41,369 bases of DNA from Kocuria sp. (lineage in GTDB: Bacteria > Actinomycetota > Actinomycetes > Actinomycetales > Micrococcaceae), in assembly GCF_030530945.1 (NCBI RefSeq), contig NZ_JAUMTZ010000003.1, positions 173,982 through 215,350 of the forward strand. Direction: 5' to 3'. How positions within the stretch are numbered: the first letter of the stretch is position 1; every line of letters starts with the position of its first letter. Of the stretch, positions 7,574 to 17,754 are shown piece after piece. A program made the translations under genes and the position numbers. The notes beneath the pieces are model-generated. The model was not told where the DNA came from, made no database searches, and was given only the letters and a program-made list of their open reading frames with translations.

Positions 7574-8560
7574 TCAGATCAGCCCCAGCTCCGTGACCGC
7601 GGCCCGCTCGGACTCCAGCTCCGCCACGGAGGCGTCGATCCTGGCGCGGGAGAACTCCGAGATCTCCAGCCCCTGCACGATGGACCAGTCCCCGCCGGAG
7701 GTGGTCACGGGGAAGGAGCTCATGAGCCCGGCGGGCACGCCGTAGGAGCCGTCCGAGACCACGGCCATGGAGGTCCAGTCCCCGCGGGAGTTGCCCAGCA
7801 TGAGGTCCCGGGCGTGGTCGATGGTCGCGCTCGCCGCGGACGCCGCCGACGACGCCCCGCGGGCCGCCAGGATGGCCGCACCACGCTGCGCCACGGTGGG
7901 GATGAACGTGTCCTCCACCCACTCGCGGGACACCAGCTCCATGGCGGGCCGTCCCGCGACCTTCGCGTGGTCCAGGCTCGGGTACTGGGTGGCGGAGTGG
8001 TTGCCCCACACCACCAGGTGCTTGACGTCCGCCACGGACGTGCCGGTCTGCGCGGCGAGCATGGCCACGGCCCGGTTGTGGTCCAGGCGGGTCAGGGCGC
8101 TGAACCGGGAGGCGGGGATGTCCGGGGCGTTGCGCTGGGCGATCAGGGCGTTGGTGTTGGCCGGGTTGCCCGTGACCACCACGCGGATGTCCTGGTGGGC
8201 CACGTCGTTCAGGGCCCGGCCCTGCTCCGTGAAGATCGCACCGTTCGCCTCCAGCAGGTCACCCCGTTCCATGCCCTTGGCCCGCGGACGGGCGCCCACG
8301 AGCAGGGCCAGCTGGGCGCCGTCGAACACGGTGCGCGGGTCCGAGCCGATCTCCACGTCCCGCAGCAGCGGGAACGCGCAGTCCTGCAGCTCCATGACCG
8401 TGCCCTCCAGGGCGGGCAGCGCGGACGGGATCTCCAGCAGCCGCAGCCGCACGGGGCGTTCGCGTCCCAGCAGGTCCCCGTTGGCGATGCGGAAGAGCAG
8501 GCTGTAGCCGATCTGGCCGGCGGCCCCGGTCACGGCCACGGTCATGGGGGTGAGGCTCAC
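7574..8560 (-). CDS. mdh: Malate dehydrogenase
   Basis: NAD-dependent malate dehydrogenase of the TCA cycle (malate to oxaloacetate), cytoplasmic. The 328-residue protein is the usual length for the MDH type 2 group. It begins with the Rossmann motif TGAAGQIGYSLLFRIANGDLLG. It carries the mobile loop ARPRAKGMERGDLL with substrate-binding arginines, the VTGNPANTNALI segment, and the catalytic His in VWGNHSATQYPS. The GTG at 8560 was chosen because AGGAGGAAACACC directly precedes it; a longer reading from 8602 would translate through that site. It is convergent with the macrodomain gene and divergent from thiol peroxidase. Confidence 0.95.
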   Translation of the reverse strand: MSLTPMTVAVTGAAGQIGYSLLFRIANGDLLGRERPVRLRLLEIPSALPALEGTVMELQDCAFPLLRDVEIGSDPRTVFDGAQLALLVGARPRAKGMERGDLLEANGAIFTEQGRALNDVAHQDIRVVVTGNPANTNALIAQRNAPDIPASRFSALTRLDHNRAVAMLAAQTGTSVADVKHLVVWGNHSATQYPSLDHAKVAGRPAMELVSREWVEDTFIPTVAQRGAAILAARGASSAASAASATIDHARDLMLGNSRGDWTSMAVVSDGSYGVPAGLMSSFPVTTSGGDWSIVQGLEISEFSRARIDASVAELESERAAVTELGLI

Positions 8561-8620
8561 GGTGTTTCCTCCTGGTGTGCGGGGCGCTGTGGAGCGCGTC
8601 ACAGTGGTGTCGGTGCCTCG

Positions 8621-8626
8621 AGGCTA
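8621..8626 (-). promoter_or_regulatory. -10 (TAGCCT) for mdh
   Basis: Minus-strand TAGCCT about 60 bases before the mdh GTG, leaving a leader that ends in the AGGAGG site. The -35 is not clear. Confidence 0.35.
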
Positions 8627-8684
8627 TCAGCGGGGGCTGTTCAGCGGACGGCGGAAGCCGCTGTGTCCATGTGGTGTGCGGGCT

Positions 8685-8690
8685 CACAAT
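8685..8690 (+). promoter_or_regulatory. -10 (CACAAT), leaderless promoter of tpx
   Basis: CACAAT followed by GAGTGC and ATG 8697; same six-base spacing as the other leaderless promoters, though the first base departs from TANNNT. Confidence 0.4.
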
Positions 8691-8696
8691 GAGTGC

Positions 8697-9194
8697 ATGG
8701 CTACTACCGCATTCCAAGGACAATCCGTGCACACCGTGGGGGAGCTGCCCGCGCAGGACAGCACCGCCCGCCCGTTCCAGCTCGTGGGGGCGGACCTCGC
8801 CCCGGTCACCTCGGACGAGCTCACGGGCCGACGCGTGGTGCTGAACATCTTCCCGTCCGTGGACACAGGCGTGTGCGCGCAGTCCGTCCGCGAGTTCAAC
8901 AAGCGCGCGGCGGGCCTGCAGGACACCACCGTGCTGTGCGTGTCCAAGGACCTGCCGTTCGCCCTCGGCCGCTTCTGCGGCGCGGAGGGCATCGAGGACG
9001 TGGTGACGGCCTCCGCGTTCCGCTCCAGCTTCGGGGAGGACTACGGCGTGAGCATGACGGACGGCCCGCTCGAGGGCCTGCTCGCCCGCGCCGTGGTGGT
9101 CGTGGACGAGAACGGCCAGGTGGTCCACACCGAGCTGGTTCCCGAGATCTCCCAGGAACCGGACTACGACGCCGCCGTGGCCGCCCTCTCCTGA
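8697..9194 (+). CDS. tpx: Thiol peroxidase Tpx (atypical 2-Cys peroxiredoxin)
   Basis: Cytoplasmic peroxidase that reduces hydrogen peroxide and alkyl peroxides using thioredoxin. The 165-residue protein matches the Tpx family: the peroxidatic cysteine is Cys60 in the PSVDTGVC motif and the resolving cysteine is Cys94 in FALGRFCGAEG. A further Cys81 lies between them, as in other actinobacterial Tpx proteins. The start ATG at 8697 is fixed by the close -10. An upstream in-frame extension would overlap the mdh promoter and has no family counterpart. It ends at a terminator shared with the convergent icd gene. Confidence 0.95.
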   Translation: MATTAFQGQSVHTVGELPAQDSTARPFQLVGADLAPVTSDELTGRRVVLNIFPSVDTGVCAQSVREFNKRAAGLQDTTVLCVSKDLPFALGRFCGAEGIEDVVTASAFRSSFGEDYGVSMTDGPLEGLLARAVVVVDENGQVVHTELVPEISQEPDYDAAVAALS

Positions 9195-9227
9195 CCCGCG
9201 CCCTCCGCACGGGGCACCCACACGACG

Positions 9228-9264
9228 ACGCCGCCGCGCCCCCGGGAAGGGGACGCGGCGGCGT
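9228..9264. terminator. Bidirectional GC hairpin between tpx and icd
   Basis: Outer arms ACGCCGCCGCG (9228-9238) and CGCGGCGGCGT (9254-9264) pair perfectly, with an inner C-run/G-run stem around GGGAA. It lies between two convergent stop codons. Confidence 0.7.
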
Positions 9265-9282
9265 TGTGCTGGGCGGAGCGGA

Positions 9283-11496
<2,214 letters not shown>

Positions 11497-11540
11497 GGGG
11501 CAATGACTCCTTGCATCGACGGTCACTGGGGCTATGCGTC

Positions 11541-11546
11541 AGCCTA
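11541..11546 (-). promoter_or_regulatory. -10 (TAGGCT) for icd
   Basis: Minus-strand TAGGCT about 45 bases before the icd ATG; a short leader with AAGGAG follows. No clear -35. Confidence 0.4.
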
Positions 11547-11667
11547 CCGCTGTCCCGTCCGGGCGGGCCTGCGGTGACGTGCGCGGGACTGCCGCGACGT
11601 GGGCGGGGGCGGGATGACGTGCGAGGGCCCGGGGGTGGGGGATGTCCCCGGCAGCGCGGGTGGCGCC

Positions 11668-12243
11668 TCAGTCGGCGAGGGTCTGCCTGATCCGCTCGCG
11701 CTCGCGCTCCAGCTTGCGCAGGCGGTGGCCCAGGGTGAAGATCCGCACCGACCCCACGAGCGCCATGATGAGCGCCCCGGCGATCGCGGAGAGCAGCATG
11801 GCCACCCCCAGCGGCAGGCTGAAGGACCACACCAGGTACTCGAAGTGCGTGCCCACGTTGTTCTGCAGGATGAACACCAGCAGCAGGATCAGCACCACCA
11901 CGCCGGCGATCAGCGCGGCCCACACCGTTCCGGAGACACCGCGCTTGGCGGGGGCGTCCAGGGCCGGGTCCACCGGCACCGTCCCGGTCGTCCCCGCCTG
12001 GTTCGGCTCCGCGCCGCCGCGCTCGGTACCGGGTTCCACGGTCCTCGGGGCGGACGACGCCGCCCGGGTCGTCGTGGTGCGGGCGTCACCCGGGTGCCCG
12101 GCGGTGTGGCCCGCGGGAACGTGGGTGTCCCCGGGACGGGCCGCGGCGGCGTCGTACCCGGTCTCGTACCCCGGGGTGTGCCCGGCGCCGTGGGCGGTGG
12201 GGTCGTGGGGTGCGGAGGGGCGGTCGTGCGGGGCGTTGCTCAC
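11668..12243 (-). CDS. LapA/DUF1049-domain membrane protein
   Basis: A 191-residue membrane protein with a C-terminal LapA (DUF1049) domain, whose E. coli relative helps control lipopolysaccharide assembly; its role in Gram-positives is not known. Residues 1-100 are low complexity, rich in Gly, His, Pro and Thr, and probably disordered. Two membrane helices follow (about 106-127 and 141-164), the first ending in the family-typical FILQN. The C-terminal helix (HRLRKLERERERIRQTL) is strongly charged and may form a coiled coil. The GTG start at 12243 is preceded by GGGAGG. It is divergent from the peptide-importer operon. Confidence 0.8.
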   Translation of the reverse strand: MSNAPHDRPSAPHDPTAHGAGHTPGYETGYDAAAARPGDTHVPAGHTAGHPGDARTTTTRAASSAPRTVEPGTERGGAEPNQAGTTGTVPVDPALDAPAKRGVSGTVWAALIAGVVVLILLLVFILQNNVGTHFEYLVWSFSLPLGVAMLLSAIAGALIMALVGSVRIFTLGHRLRKLERERERIRQTLAD

Positions 12244-12280
12244 TGGGGGCCTCCCGGGAAGTGGCGTGCTGGACGGTCCC

Positions 12281-12286
12281 AGCGTA
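12281..12286 (-). promoter_or_regulatory. -10 (TACGCT) for LapA-like gene
   Basis: Minus-strand TACGCT about 37 bases before the GTG start, followed by a leader with a GGGAGG site. Confidence 0.35.
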
Positions 12287-12384
12287 GGTCAGGGGCGTTC
12301 CGGGCGCCGAGCCCCGGATGGCGGCGCGACACGCCGTAAATCTCAACACGCTGACATTTCGCTCCCAATCCGGTGAACGGCGGG

Positions 12385-12390
12385 TAACCT
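12385..12390 (+). promoter_or_regulatory. -10 (TAACCT) for peptide-importer operon
   Basis: TAACCT about 110 bases before the binding-protein ATG. The leader between them (12397-12502) contains no open frame of note and ends in AGGAGG. The -35 is uncertain. The rest of the 12244-12502 gap holds only the divergent LapA-like promoter. Confidence 0.4.
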
Positions 12391-12502
12391 GTGGTCCATT
12401 GTGAGACGCACCACACCCGAGGGTGACCCCAGACACCGCTTGCGGACACCAGCACCGGGGTGCAACGCACATTCCATGGGCACCACATCAGGAGGAAACG
12501 TC

Positions 12503-14290
12503 ATGGGAAAGTACACCTTCACCGGGAAGGCCGCCGTGTCCCTCGCGGCAATCGCCGCACTCACTCTGACCGGCTGCGCGAGCGTGGGCGGCGGGGACGA
12601 TGCAAAGAGCGGCGGTGACAGCAGCGCGAGCGCCCAGGAGGGTGGCGTGGTGACCGTCGCCGAGACCAACAAGTTCTCCGGCGCGAACCCGGGGTACACG
12701 AAGACCAACCTGGATATCAACGGCCACGTGGCCGCGATGACCCGCGAGAGCTTCGTCAACGTGGACACCGACCAGAAGCTGCACCCCAACGAGGGGTTCG
12801 GCACGTACAAGAAGACCTCGGACGATCCGCTGACGGTGGAGTACGAGCTGAAGGACCCGCAGTGGTCGGACGGCAACAAGATCGACAAGGCGGACATGCT
12901 GCTCTGGTGGTCCGTGCTCTCGGGCTACGCGAACGACGCGAGCGAGGACGGAAAGGCCGGGAAGAACTACTTCTCGATCGCCGGCTCCACCGACATCCTG
13001 CACTCCACGGACATGCCCAAGTTCTCCGAGGACGGCAAGAAGATGACCCTCACGTGGGGCAAGCAGAACGCGGACTGGGAGATCGCCTTCGACTCCAACT
13101 CGCTGATGCCCGCGCACGTGGTGGCCAAGAAGGCCGGCATGAGTGAGGACCAGCTGCTCAAGGTCCTGGAGAACCAGAAGAAGGGCGACCCCGAGAGCCC
13201 GCAGAAGCAGCCCGAGCTGGAGAAGATCGGCAAGGCCTGGGACACGGCCTTCAACTTCACCTCCACCCCGGACGACAAGGACGTCCTGGTCTCCAGCGGC
13301 CCGTACAAGATCGAGAACGTGGTGGAGAACAACTCCATCACGCTCAAGAAGAACGAGAACTACAAGGGCGACGCCCCGGGCAAGCTGGACGAGATCACGC
13401 TGCGCACCATCGGCGACGCCACCGCGCAGATCCAGGCGCTGCGCAACGGCGAAGTGGACATCATGCAGCCGAACAACGTCAACAAGGACACCCTGGACCA
13501 GGTCCAGCAGATCGAGAACGTGAACGTGCAGAAGGGCGACCAGCTCGCGTACGACCACCTGGACCTGAACTTCGGCTCGGACACCTTCAAGGACGAGAAG
13601 ACCCGCGAGGCCTTCCTCAAGACCATTCCCCGCCAGCAGATCGTGGACCAGCTCATCAAGCCGGTCAAGGACGACGCCTCCGTGCTGAACTCGCAGATGT
13701 ACGTCTCCAGCCAGGGCGAGCCCTACCAGAAGGCCACCGAGAAGAACGGCGCGGAGCAGAAGTACGGGGACGTGGACATCGAGGGCGCCAAGAAGCTGCT
13801 CGACGGCAAGACGCCCACCGTGCGCATCCTGTTCAACAACGGCAACCCCCAGCGCGTGGACACCTTCCAGCTGATCAAGGAGTCCGCGGAGAAGGCCGGC
13901 TTCAAGGTCGAGGACCTGGGCGACCCCAACTGGTCCGAGAAGCTGCCCGACGGCGACTACGACGCCTCCCTGTTCGGCTGGGTCTCCCCGGGCGTGGGCA
14001 CCGAGATGCTGTCCCAGATCTTCAAGACCGGCGGCGGCGGCAACTACAACAAGTACTCCGACAAGGACGTCGACAAGCTCGTGGACGAGGCCCGCTCCAA
14101 CCTGGACGAGTCCTCCCGCGTGGACCAGATCGTGGACGTGGACAAGCACACCTTCGAGGACGCCTACGGCCTGCCGCTGTTCCAGTCCGTGGGCTACGTG
14201 GCCACCTCGGACAAGATCGCCGGCGTGGACAAGTACCAGCCCAACCAGACCGGCGTGTTCTGGAACGTCTCCGAGTGGAGCCGCAAGTAG
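12503..14290 (+). CDS. Peptide ABC transporter substrate-binding lipoprotein (SBP family 5)
   Basis: Extracytoplasmic solute-binding protein of family 5 (DppA/OppA type), the ligand receptor of the importer encoded by the next genes. Residues 1-24 form a lipoprotein signal peptide with the lipobox LTGC (Cys25). A Gly/Asp/Ser-rich linker follows. The mature part has family 5 features such as YELKDPQWSDGNKIDKADMLLWW, SSGPYKIENVVENNSITLKKNENYKG and IGDATAQIQALRNGEVDIMQPNN. At 595 residues it is typical. The ATG follows AGGAGG by seven bases; the upstream frame back to 12401 lacks a signal-sequence context. An intergenic hairpin separates it from the permease genes. The exact ligand (dipeptide, oligopeptide or other) is not determinable. 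Confidence 0.9.
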   Translation: MGKYTFTGKAAVSLAAIAALTLTGCASVGGGDDAKSGGDSSASAQEGGVVTVAETNKFSGANPGYTKTNLDINGHVAAMTRESFVNVDTDQKLHPNEGFGTYKKTSDDPLTVEYELKDPQWSDGNKIDKADMLLWWSVLSGYANDASEDGKAGKNYFSIAGSTDILHSTDMPKFSEDGKKMTLTWGKQNADWEIAFDSNSLMPAHVVAKKAGMSEDQLLKVLENQKKGDPESPQKQPELEKIGKAWDTAFNFTSTPDDKDVLVSSGPYKIENVVENNSITLKKNENYKGDAPGKLDEITLRTIGDATAQIQALRNGEVDIMQPNNVNKDTLDQVQQIENVNVQKGDQLAYDHLDLNFGSDTFKDEKTREAFLKTIPRQQIVDQLIKPVKDDASVLNSQMYVSSQGEPYQKATEKNGAEQKYGDVDIEGAKKLLDGKTPTVRILFNNGNPQRVDTFQLIKESAEKAGFKVEDLGDPNWSEKLPDGDYDASLFGWVSPGVGTEMLSQIFKTGGGGNYNKYSDKDVDKLVDEARSNLDESSRVDQIVDVDKHTFEDAYGLPLFQSVGYVATSDKIAGVDKYQPNQTGVFWNVSEWSRK

Positions 14291-14330
14291 GACGGTCGGG
14301 AACCGTTGACCGAGGCACTCCCCTTATGAC

Positions 14331-14367
14331 CGCTGCGCGGGCGTGTGCACCACACGTCCGCGCAGCG
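14331..14367 (+). terminator. Intercistronic hairpin between binding-protein and permease genes
   Basis: A 17-bp stem (14331-14347 with 14351-14367, one G-T wobble) closes a minimal CAC loop within the 107-base gap. It has no T-tract. In importer operons such a structure commonly protects the 3' end of the binding-protein message or lets only part of transcription continue; that role is inferred. Confidence 0.6.
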
Positions 14368-14397
14368 TCGTGACCACCACTCGTTCAGAGGCAGCAA

Positions 14398-15933
14398 ATG
14401 ACTTCATACATTCTCAGGCGGCTCATCACGGCCGTGCTCATCCTGTTGGGCGCATCGTTCATCGTGTACCTCATGACGGCGGCGTCCGGAGACCCCCTGT
14501 GGGATCTCTACGGCAACCCCAACGCGCAACAGCTGATCCCGGCGCGCGTGGAGGCCCTCAACCTGGACACTCCGCCCGTGCTGCGCTACTTCACGTGGCT
14601 CGGCGGCGCGGCCGGGTGTCTCGTCCCCTTCGCGGACACCTGCTCCCTGGGTGTCAGCCGCGACGGCCAGCAGGTCACCGAGCTGCTGTCCTTCGCCATG
14701 ACCCAGACCATCATGCTGGTCACGGTGGGCACCATCCTGGCGATCGTCGTGGGCATCACCCTGGGCATCGTCTCCGCCCTGCGCCAGTACTCCGGCCTGG
14801 ACTACGGCATCACGTTCCTCACGTTCCTGTGCTTCTCCCTGCCGAGCTTCTGGCTCGCCGTGCTGCTCAAGGAGGTCGTGGCCATCCAGTTCAACGACTT
14901 CCTGCAGAAGCCGGTGATGTCCATGCTCACCCTGGTGGTGATCTCGCTCGTGGTGGGGTTCATCTGGTTCCTGGTCTCCTTCGGGCGGCTGCGCACCCGG
15001 CTGCTCCTGGGTGGTGCGGGCTTCGTGGTGACCTTCGCGATCATCTACTTCGTGCTGGCCACCGACTGGCTCAACCACCCGTTCCTGGGCATCCCGCTGA
15101 TCGCCCTGACCGGCATCCTGGTGGCCGTGATCGCCACCGTGCTGATGGCCGGGCTGCGCAACAGGCGGGCGCTCTACGCCGCGCTGGGCACCGTGGTGGT
15201 GGGTCTCATCGTCTACTTCCCCGTGCAGTCCGCCTTCAAGAACGGCGGGATGCTGGTGGTCCTCGGGCTGGTGGTGGTGATGATCGCGCTCGGTGCGGCC
15301 ATCGGCTACCTCGCCGGGGGCTACGACCGCGGCCAGGGCGCCCGGGTGGCCGGGGTCACGGGATTCTTCGTGGCCCTGCTCATCATTCTGGACCGCTTCA
15401 TGCAGTCCTGGCCGGACTACGTGAACTCCAGCCACATCCGCGGCCGTCCGATCGCCACCGCCAACTCGGGCACCCCCGGGTTCACCGGTGACTTCTGGGC
15501 CACCGGCCTGGACCGCTTCACCCACCTGCTGCTGCCCACCATCTGTCTGACGCTGCTCGCACTGGCCTCCTACTCCCGGTACTCGCGCGCATCCATGCTG
15601 GAGATCATGGGCCAGGACTACATCCGCACCGCACGGGCCAAGGGCCTGTCGGAGCGCACCGTGGTCATGCGCCACGCGTTCCGCAACGCGCTCATCCCGC
15701 TGGCCACCCTCGTGGCCTTCGACATCGGCGGCCTGATCGGCGGAGCCATCATCACGGAGTCCGTGTTCGCCTTCACCGGCATGGGGCAGCTGTTCGTCCA
15801 GTCGGTGCGCAACGTGGACCCCAACCCGGTGATGGGCGTCTTCCTCGTCACCGGCATCGTCGCCATGGTCTTCAACCTGATCGCAGACCTGGTGTACTCC
15901 GTACTCGACCCGCGAGTGAGGGTGAAAGCATGA
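14398..15933 (+). CDS. Peptide ABC transporter permease, DppB-type, with large membrane insertion
   Basis: Inner-membrane permease subunit of the DppB/OppB group. The N-terminal helix (YILRRLITAVLILLGASFIVYLM) and the C-terminal half, including the EAA loop RTARAKGLSERTVVMRHAFRNALIPL (410-435) that contacts the ATPase and the GGAIITESVFAFTGMGQL segment, are classical. The protein is 511 residues, against about 310-340 for ordinary DppB. The extra material lies about residues 172-345, after SLPSFWLAVLL, and contains five or six additional hydrophobic segments, so the membrane topology is enlarged in the middle of the TM domain. There is no sign of a frameshift. Its stop overlaps the next start (ATGA). 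Confidence 0.88.
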   Translation: MTSYILRRLITAVLILLGASFIVYLMTAASGDPLWDLYGNPNAQQLIPARVEALNLDTPPVLRYFTWLGGAAGCLVPFADTCSLGVSRDGQQVTELLSFAMTQTIMLVTVGTILAIVVGITLGIVSALRQYSGLDYGITFLTFLCFSLPSFWLAVLLKEVVAIQFNDFLQKPVMSMLTLVVISLVVGFIWFLVSFGRLRTRLLLGGAGFVVTFAIIYFVLATDWLNHPFLGIPLIALTGILVAVIATVLMAGLRNRRALYAALGTVVVGLIVYFPVQSAFKNGGMLVVLGLVVVMIALGAAIGYLAGGYDRGQGARVAGVTGFFVALLIILDRFMQSWPDYVNSSHIRGRPIATANSGTPGFTGDFWATGLDRFTHLLLPTICLTLLALASYSRYSRASMLEIMGQDYIRTARAKGLSERTVVMRHAFRNALIPLATLVAFDIGGLIGGAIITESVFAFTGMGQLFVQSVRNVDPNPVMGVFLVTGIVAMVFNLIADLVYSVLDPRVRVKA

Positions 15934-17036
15934 GCCAGCCACAACCCGTCGACGTCCCCACACCCGTGGAACAGGTCCCCGAGGCGGGCCAGAAGCGCGA
16001 GGACGTGCGCGGCAAGAGCCAGGGCCAGCTGGTCCGGCAGCGCTTCTTCGGCAACACCGGGGCGGTGGTCTCGGTGGTGGTCCTGCTGTTCATCGTGCTG
16101 CTGTCCGTGTCCTCCATCGGCATCGGCCCCATCCCGGGCTGGTGGAAGTGGGGCCCGGACGCCACCGGCACCGTGATGGACGGTGGCCGCCCCACCCTGT
16201 CCCTGCTGCCGCCCGGTCTGGGGGAGCACCCCTTCGGCCAGGACAACCTGGGCCGTGACCTCTTCGCCATGTGCATGCAGGGCACGCAGTACTCCCTGAT
16301 CGTGATGCTCGTGGTGGGCCTGGTGGCGGGGGTCGTGGGCACCGTGATCGGCGGGCTCTCCGGCTACTTCCGTGGCTGGACCGAGGCCGTGCTGATGCGC
16401 CTGACGGACGTCATCATCATCATCCCGCTGGTCATCCTGGCCGCGCTGCTGGGCAGGCTGGCCATCTCGTGGGTGCGTTCCCACGGTCTGCCCACGTTCG
16501 CCACGGTGATCGCCCTGGGCCTGCTCATCGGCCTGGCCTCCTGGCCCGGGCTGGCGCGCCTGGTGCGCGGCGAGTTCCTGTCCCTGCGCGAGCGCGAGTT
16601 CGTGGACGCCGCCCGCCTGGCCGGCGCCTCCAGCGGCCGGATCATCTTCAAGCACATCCTGCCCAACACGGTGGGCGTGATCACGGTGAACATCACGCTG
16701 CTGATGTCCTCCGCGATCCTGCTGGAGACCTCGCTGTCCTACCTGGGTCTGGGCATCCAGGCCCCGGACTGGTCCCTGGGCCGGCTCATCAGCGAGAACC
16801 AGACGGCGTTCGCCACCCGGCCCTGGCTGTTCTGGTGGCCCGGTGTGTTCATCGTGGCCATCGCGCTGACGATTAACTTCATCGGCGACGGCCTCCGGGA
16901 CGCCTTCGACCCCCGCCAGCGCAAGTTCAACCCCAAGCGCGCGCGGGACCTCGGCGAGGGCGCGGACGAGATGCACGAGCCCGCACCCGGCACCGCCACC
17001 GCGGGCACCGGCCCGGCGGCCCGGAGCGCCCGATGA
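15930..17036 (+). CDS. Peptide ABC transporter permease, DppC-type
   Basis: Second permease subunit of the importer (368 residues), partner of the upstream DppB-type protein. A soluble, charged N-terminus (about 1-40) precedes the first helix. The family markers HPFGQDNLGRDLFAMCMQGTQ (about 104-124), the EAA loop EREFVDAARLAGASSGRIIFKHILPN and the C-terminal LSYLGLGIQAPDWSLGRLI are clear. It ends in a typical NFIGDGLRDAFDPRQRK plus a Pro/Ala-rich tail. The start ATG overlaps the preceding stop by four bases (ATGA), so the two permeases are translationally coupled. The convergent PH-domain gene ends 11 bases beyond its stop. Confidence 0.92.
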   Translation: MSQPQPVDVPTPVEQVPEAGQKREDVRGKSQGQLVRQRFFGNTGAVVSVVVLLFIVLLSVSSIGIGPIPGWWKWGPDATGTVMDGGRPTLSLLPPGLGEHPFGQDNLGRDLFAMCMQGTQYSLIVMLVVGLVAGVVGTVIGGLSGYFRGWTEAVLMRLTDVIIIIPLVILAALLGRLAISWVRSHGLPTFATVIALGLLIGLASWPGLARLVRGEFLSLREREFVDAARLAGASSGRIIFKHILPNTVGVITVNITLLMSSAILLETSLSYLGLGIQAPDWSLGRLISENQTAFATRPWLFWWPGVFIVAIALTINFIGDGLRDAFDPRQRKFNPKRARDLGEGADEMHEPAPGTATAGTGPAARSAR

Positions 17037-17047
17037 CCAGGCCGGCC

Positions 17048-17683
17048 TCACACGGTGTAGAGCACCGCGCTCGCGGCGAGCAGGAGAGCTGCCGTCGCGA
17101 GCGGGCCGGCCACCACGCGAGTGCGCACGGGTTCGACCCGCGGTTCCGCGGCGAAGACGTCCAGTTCGCCGGTGTCGATCTTGCGCTGCCACAGGCTGCG
17201 CACGCGGTGGGCGGCCGCCCCGGACGCTGTGGAGGTCAGGTCGCCCACGCGCACACCCCCGTCCGGGCGGGCGATGGGGTGGTTGCGGTTCACGGCGTCC
17301 GCTCCGGCGCGCAGCGCCGCTCCGGCGCCGGACGCGGGCAGGGCGAAGCTGGAGTGCGCGCGTTCCGCGGTGGCCACGGTCACGGCGAACCGGGTGCGCA
17401 CGTCCACGATCCGGCCCCACGGGATGCTCACCGTGCGCACGGGGTTGACCAGACGGACCTCGTTCGGGTGGACCTCCAGGCGGGGCCGCCAGTACAGGGC
17501 GTACCCGAGCGCCACCAGCGCCAGGCAGCCGCACACCGCGGCGGCGTGCTGCGCACCCGTGCCACCCCAGCCCGTCACGGCCACCACGAGTCCCAGCAGC
17601 ACCAGGAAGCCGGTCAGCCACGGCGCCGACGCCGCCCGGTAGGTCTCGTGCTCGGCGGCGGGCCGTTCCGGGGTCTTCGACAT
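17048..17683 (-). CDS. PH domain (bPH_6-like) membrane protein
   Basis: A 211-residue protein with two N-terminal membrane helices (about 24-42 and 48-65). These are followed by a bacterial PH-like domain containing RLEVHPNEVRLVNPVRTVSIPWGRIVDVRTRFAVTV, the pattern of PF10756 (bPH_6, Cfp6-like). A last hydrophobic helix sits at the C-terminus (VAGPLATAALLLAASAVLYTV). The function of this actinobacterial family is not established. The start at 17683 is preferred over an ATG nine bases upstream because TAGCAT, a likely -10, overlaps that upstream codon. The gene lies on the opposite strand between the importer's permease and ATPase genes, so the operon is split around it. Confidence 0.75.
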   Translation of the reverse strand: MSKTPERPAAEHETYRAASAPWLTGFLVLLGLVVAVTGWGGTGAQHAAAVCGCLALVALGYALYWRPRLEVHPNEVRLVNPVRTVSIPWGRIVDVRTRFAVTVATAERAHSSFALPASGAGAALRAGADAVNRNHPIARPDGGVRVGDLTSTASGAAAHRVRSLWQRKIDTGELDVFAAEPRVEPVRTRVVAGPLATAALLLAASAVLYTV

Positions 17684-17690
17684 GGCCCCC

Positions 17691-17696
17691 ATGCTA
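17691..17696 (-). promoter_or_regulatory. -10 (TAGCAT), leaderless promoter of PH-domain gene
   Basis: Minus-strand TAGCAT, then GGGGGCC, then ATG at 17683: the same 7-base arrangement as other leaderless genes here. Confidence 0.45.
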
Positions 17697-17754
17697 GGCA
17701 ATGCGCGCGCGCCGCGACCGCGCGCCCCCTTCACGACACGATGGAGCACACACG

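Noticed and set aside
12488..14149. Minus-strand frame opposite the binding lipoprotein
   Set aside because: Val/Leu/His-rich antisense translation without motif; the plus strand has lipobox and family 5 features.
14404..15963. Long minus-strand frame opposite the DppB-type permease
   Set aside because: Composition is His/Gln/Glu repeats expected from reading GC-rich membrane-protein codons backwards; the plus-strand frame is a clear permease.
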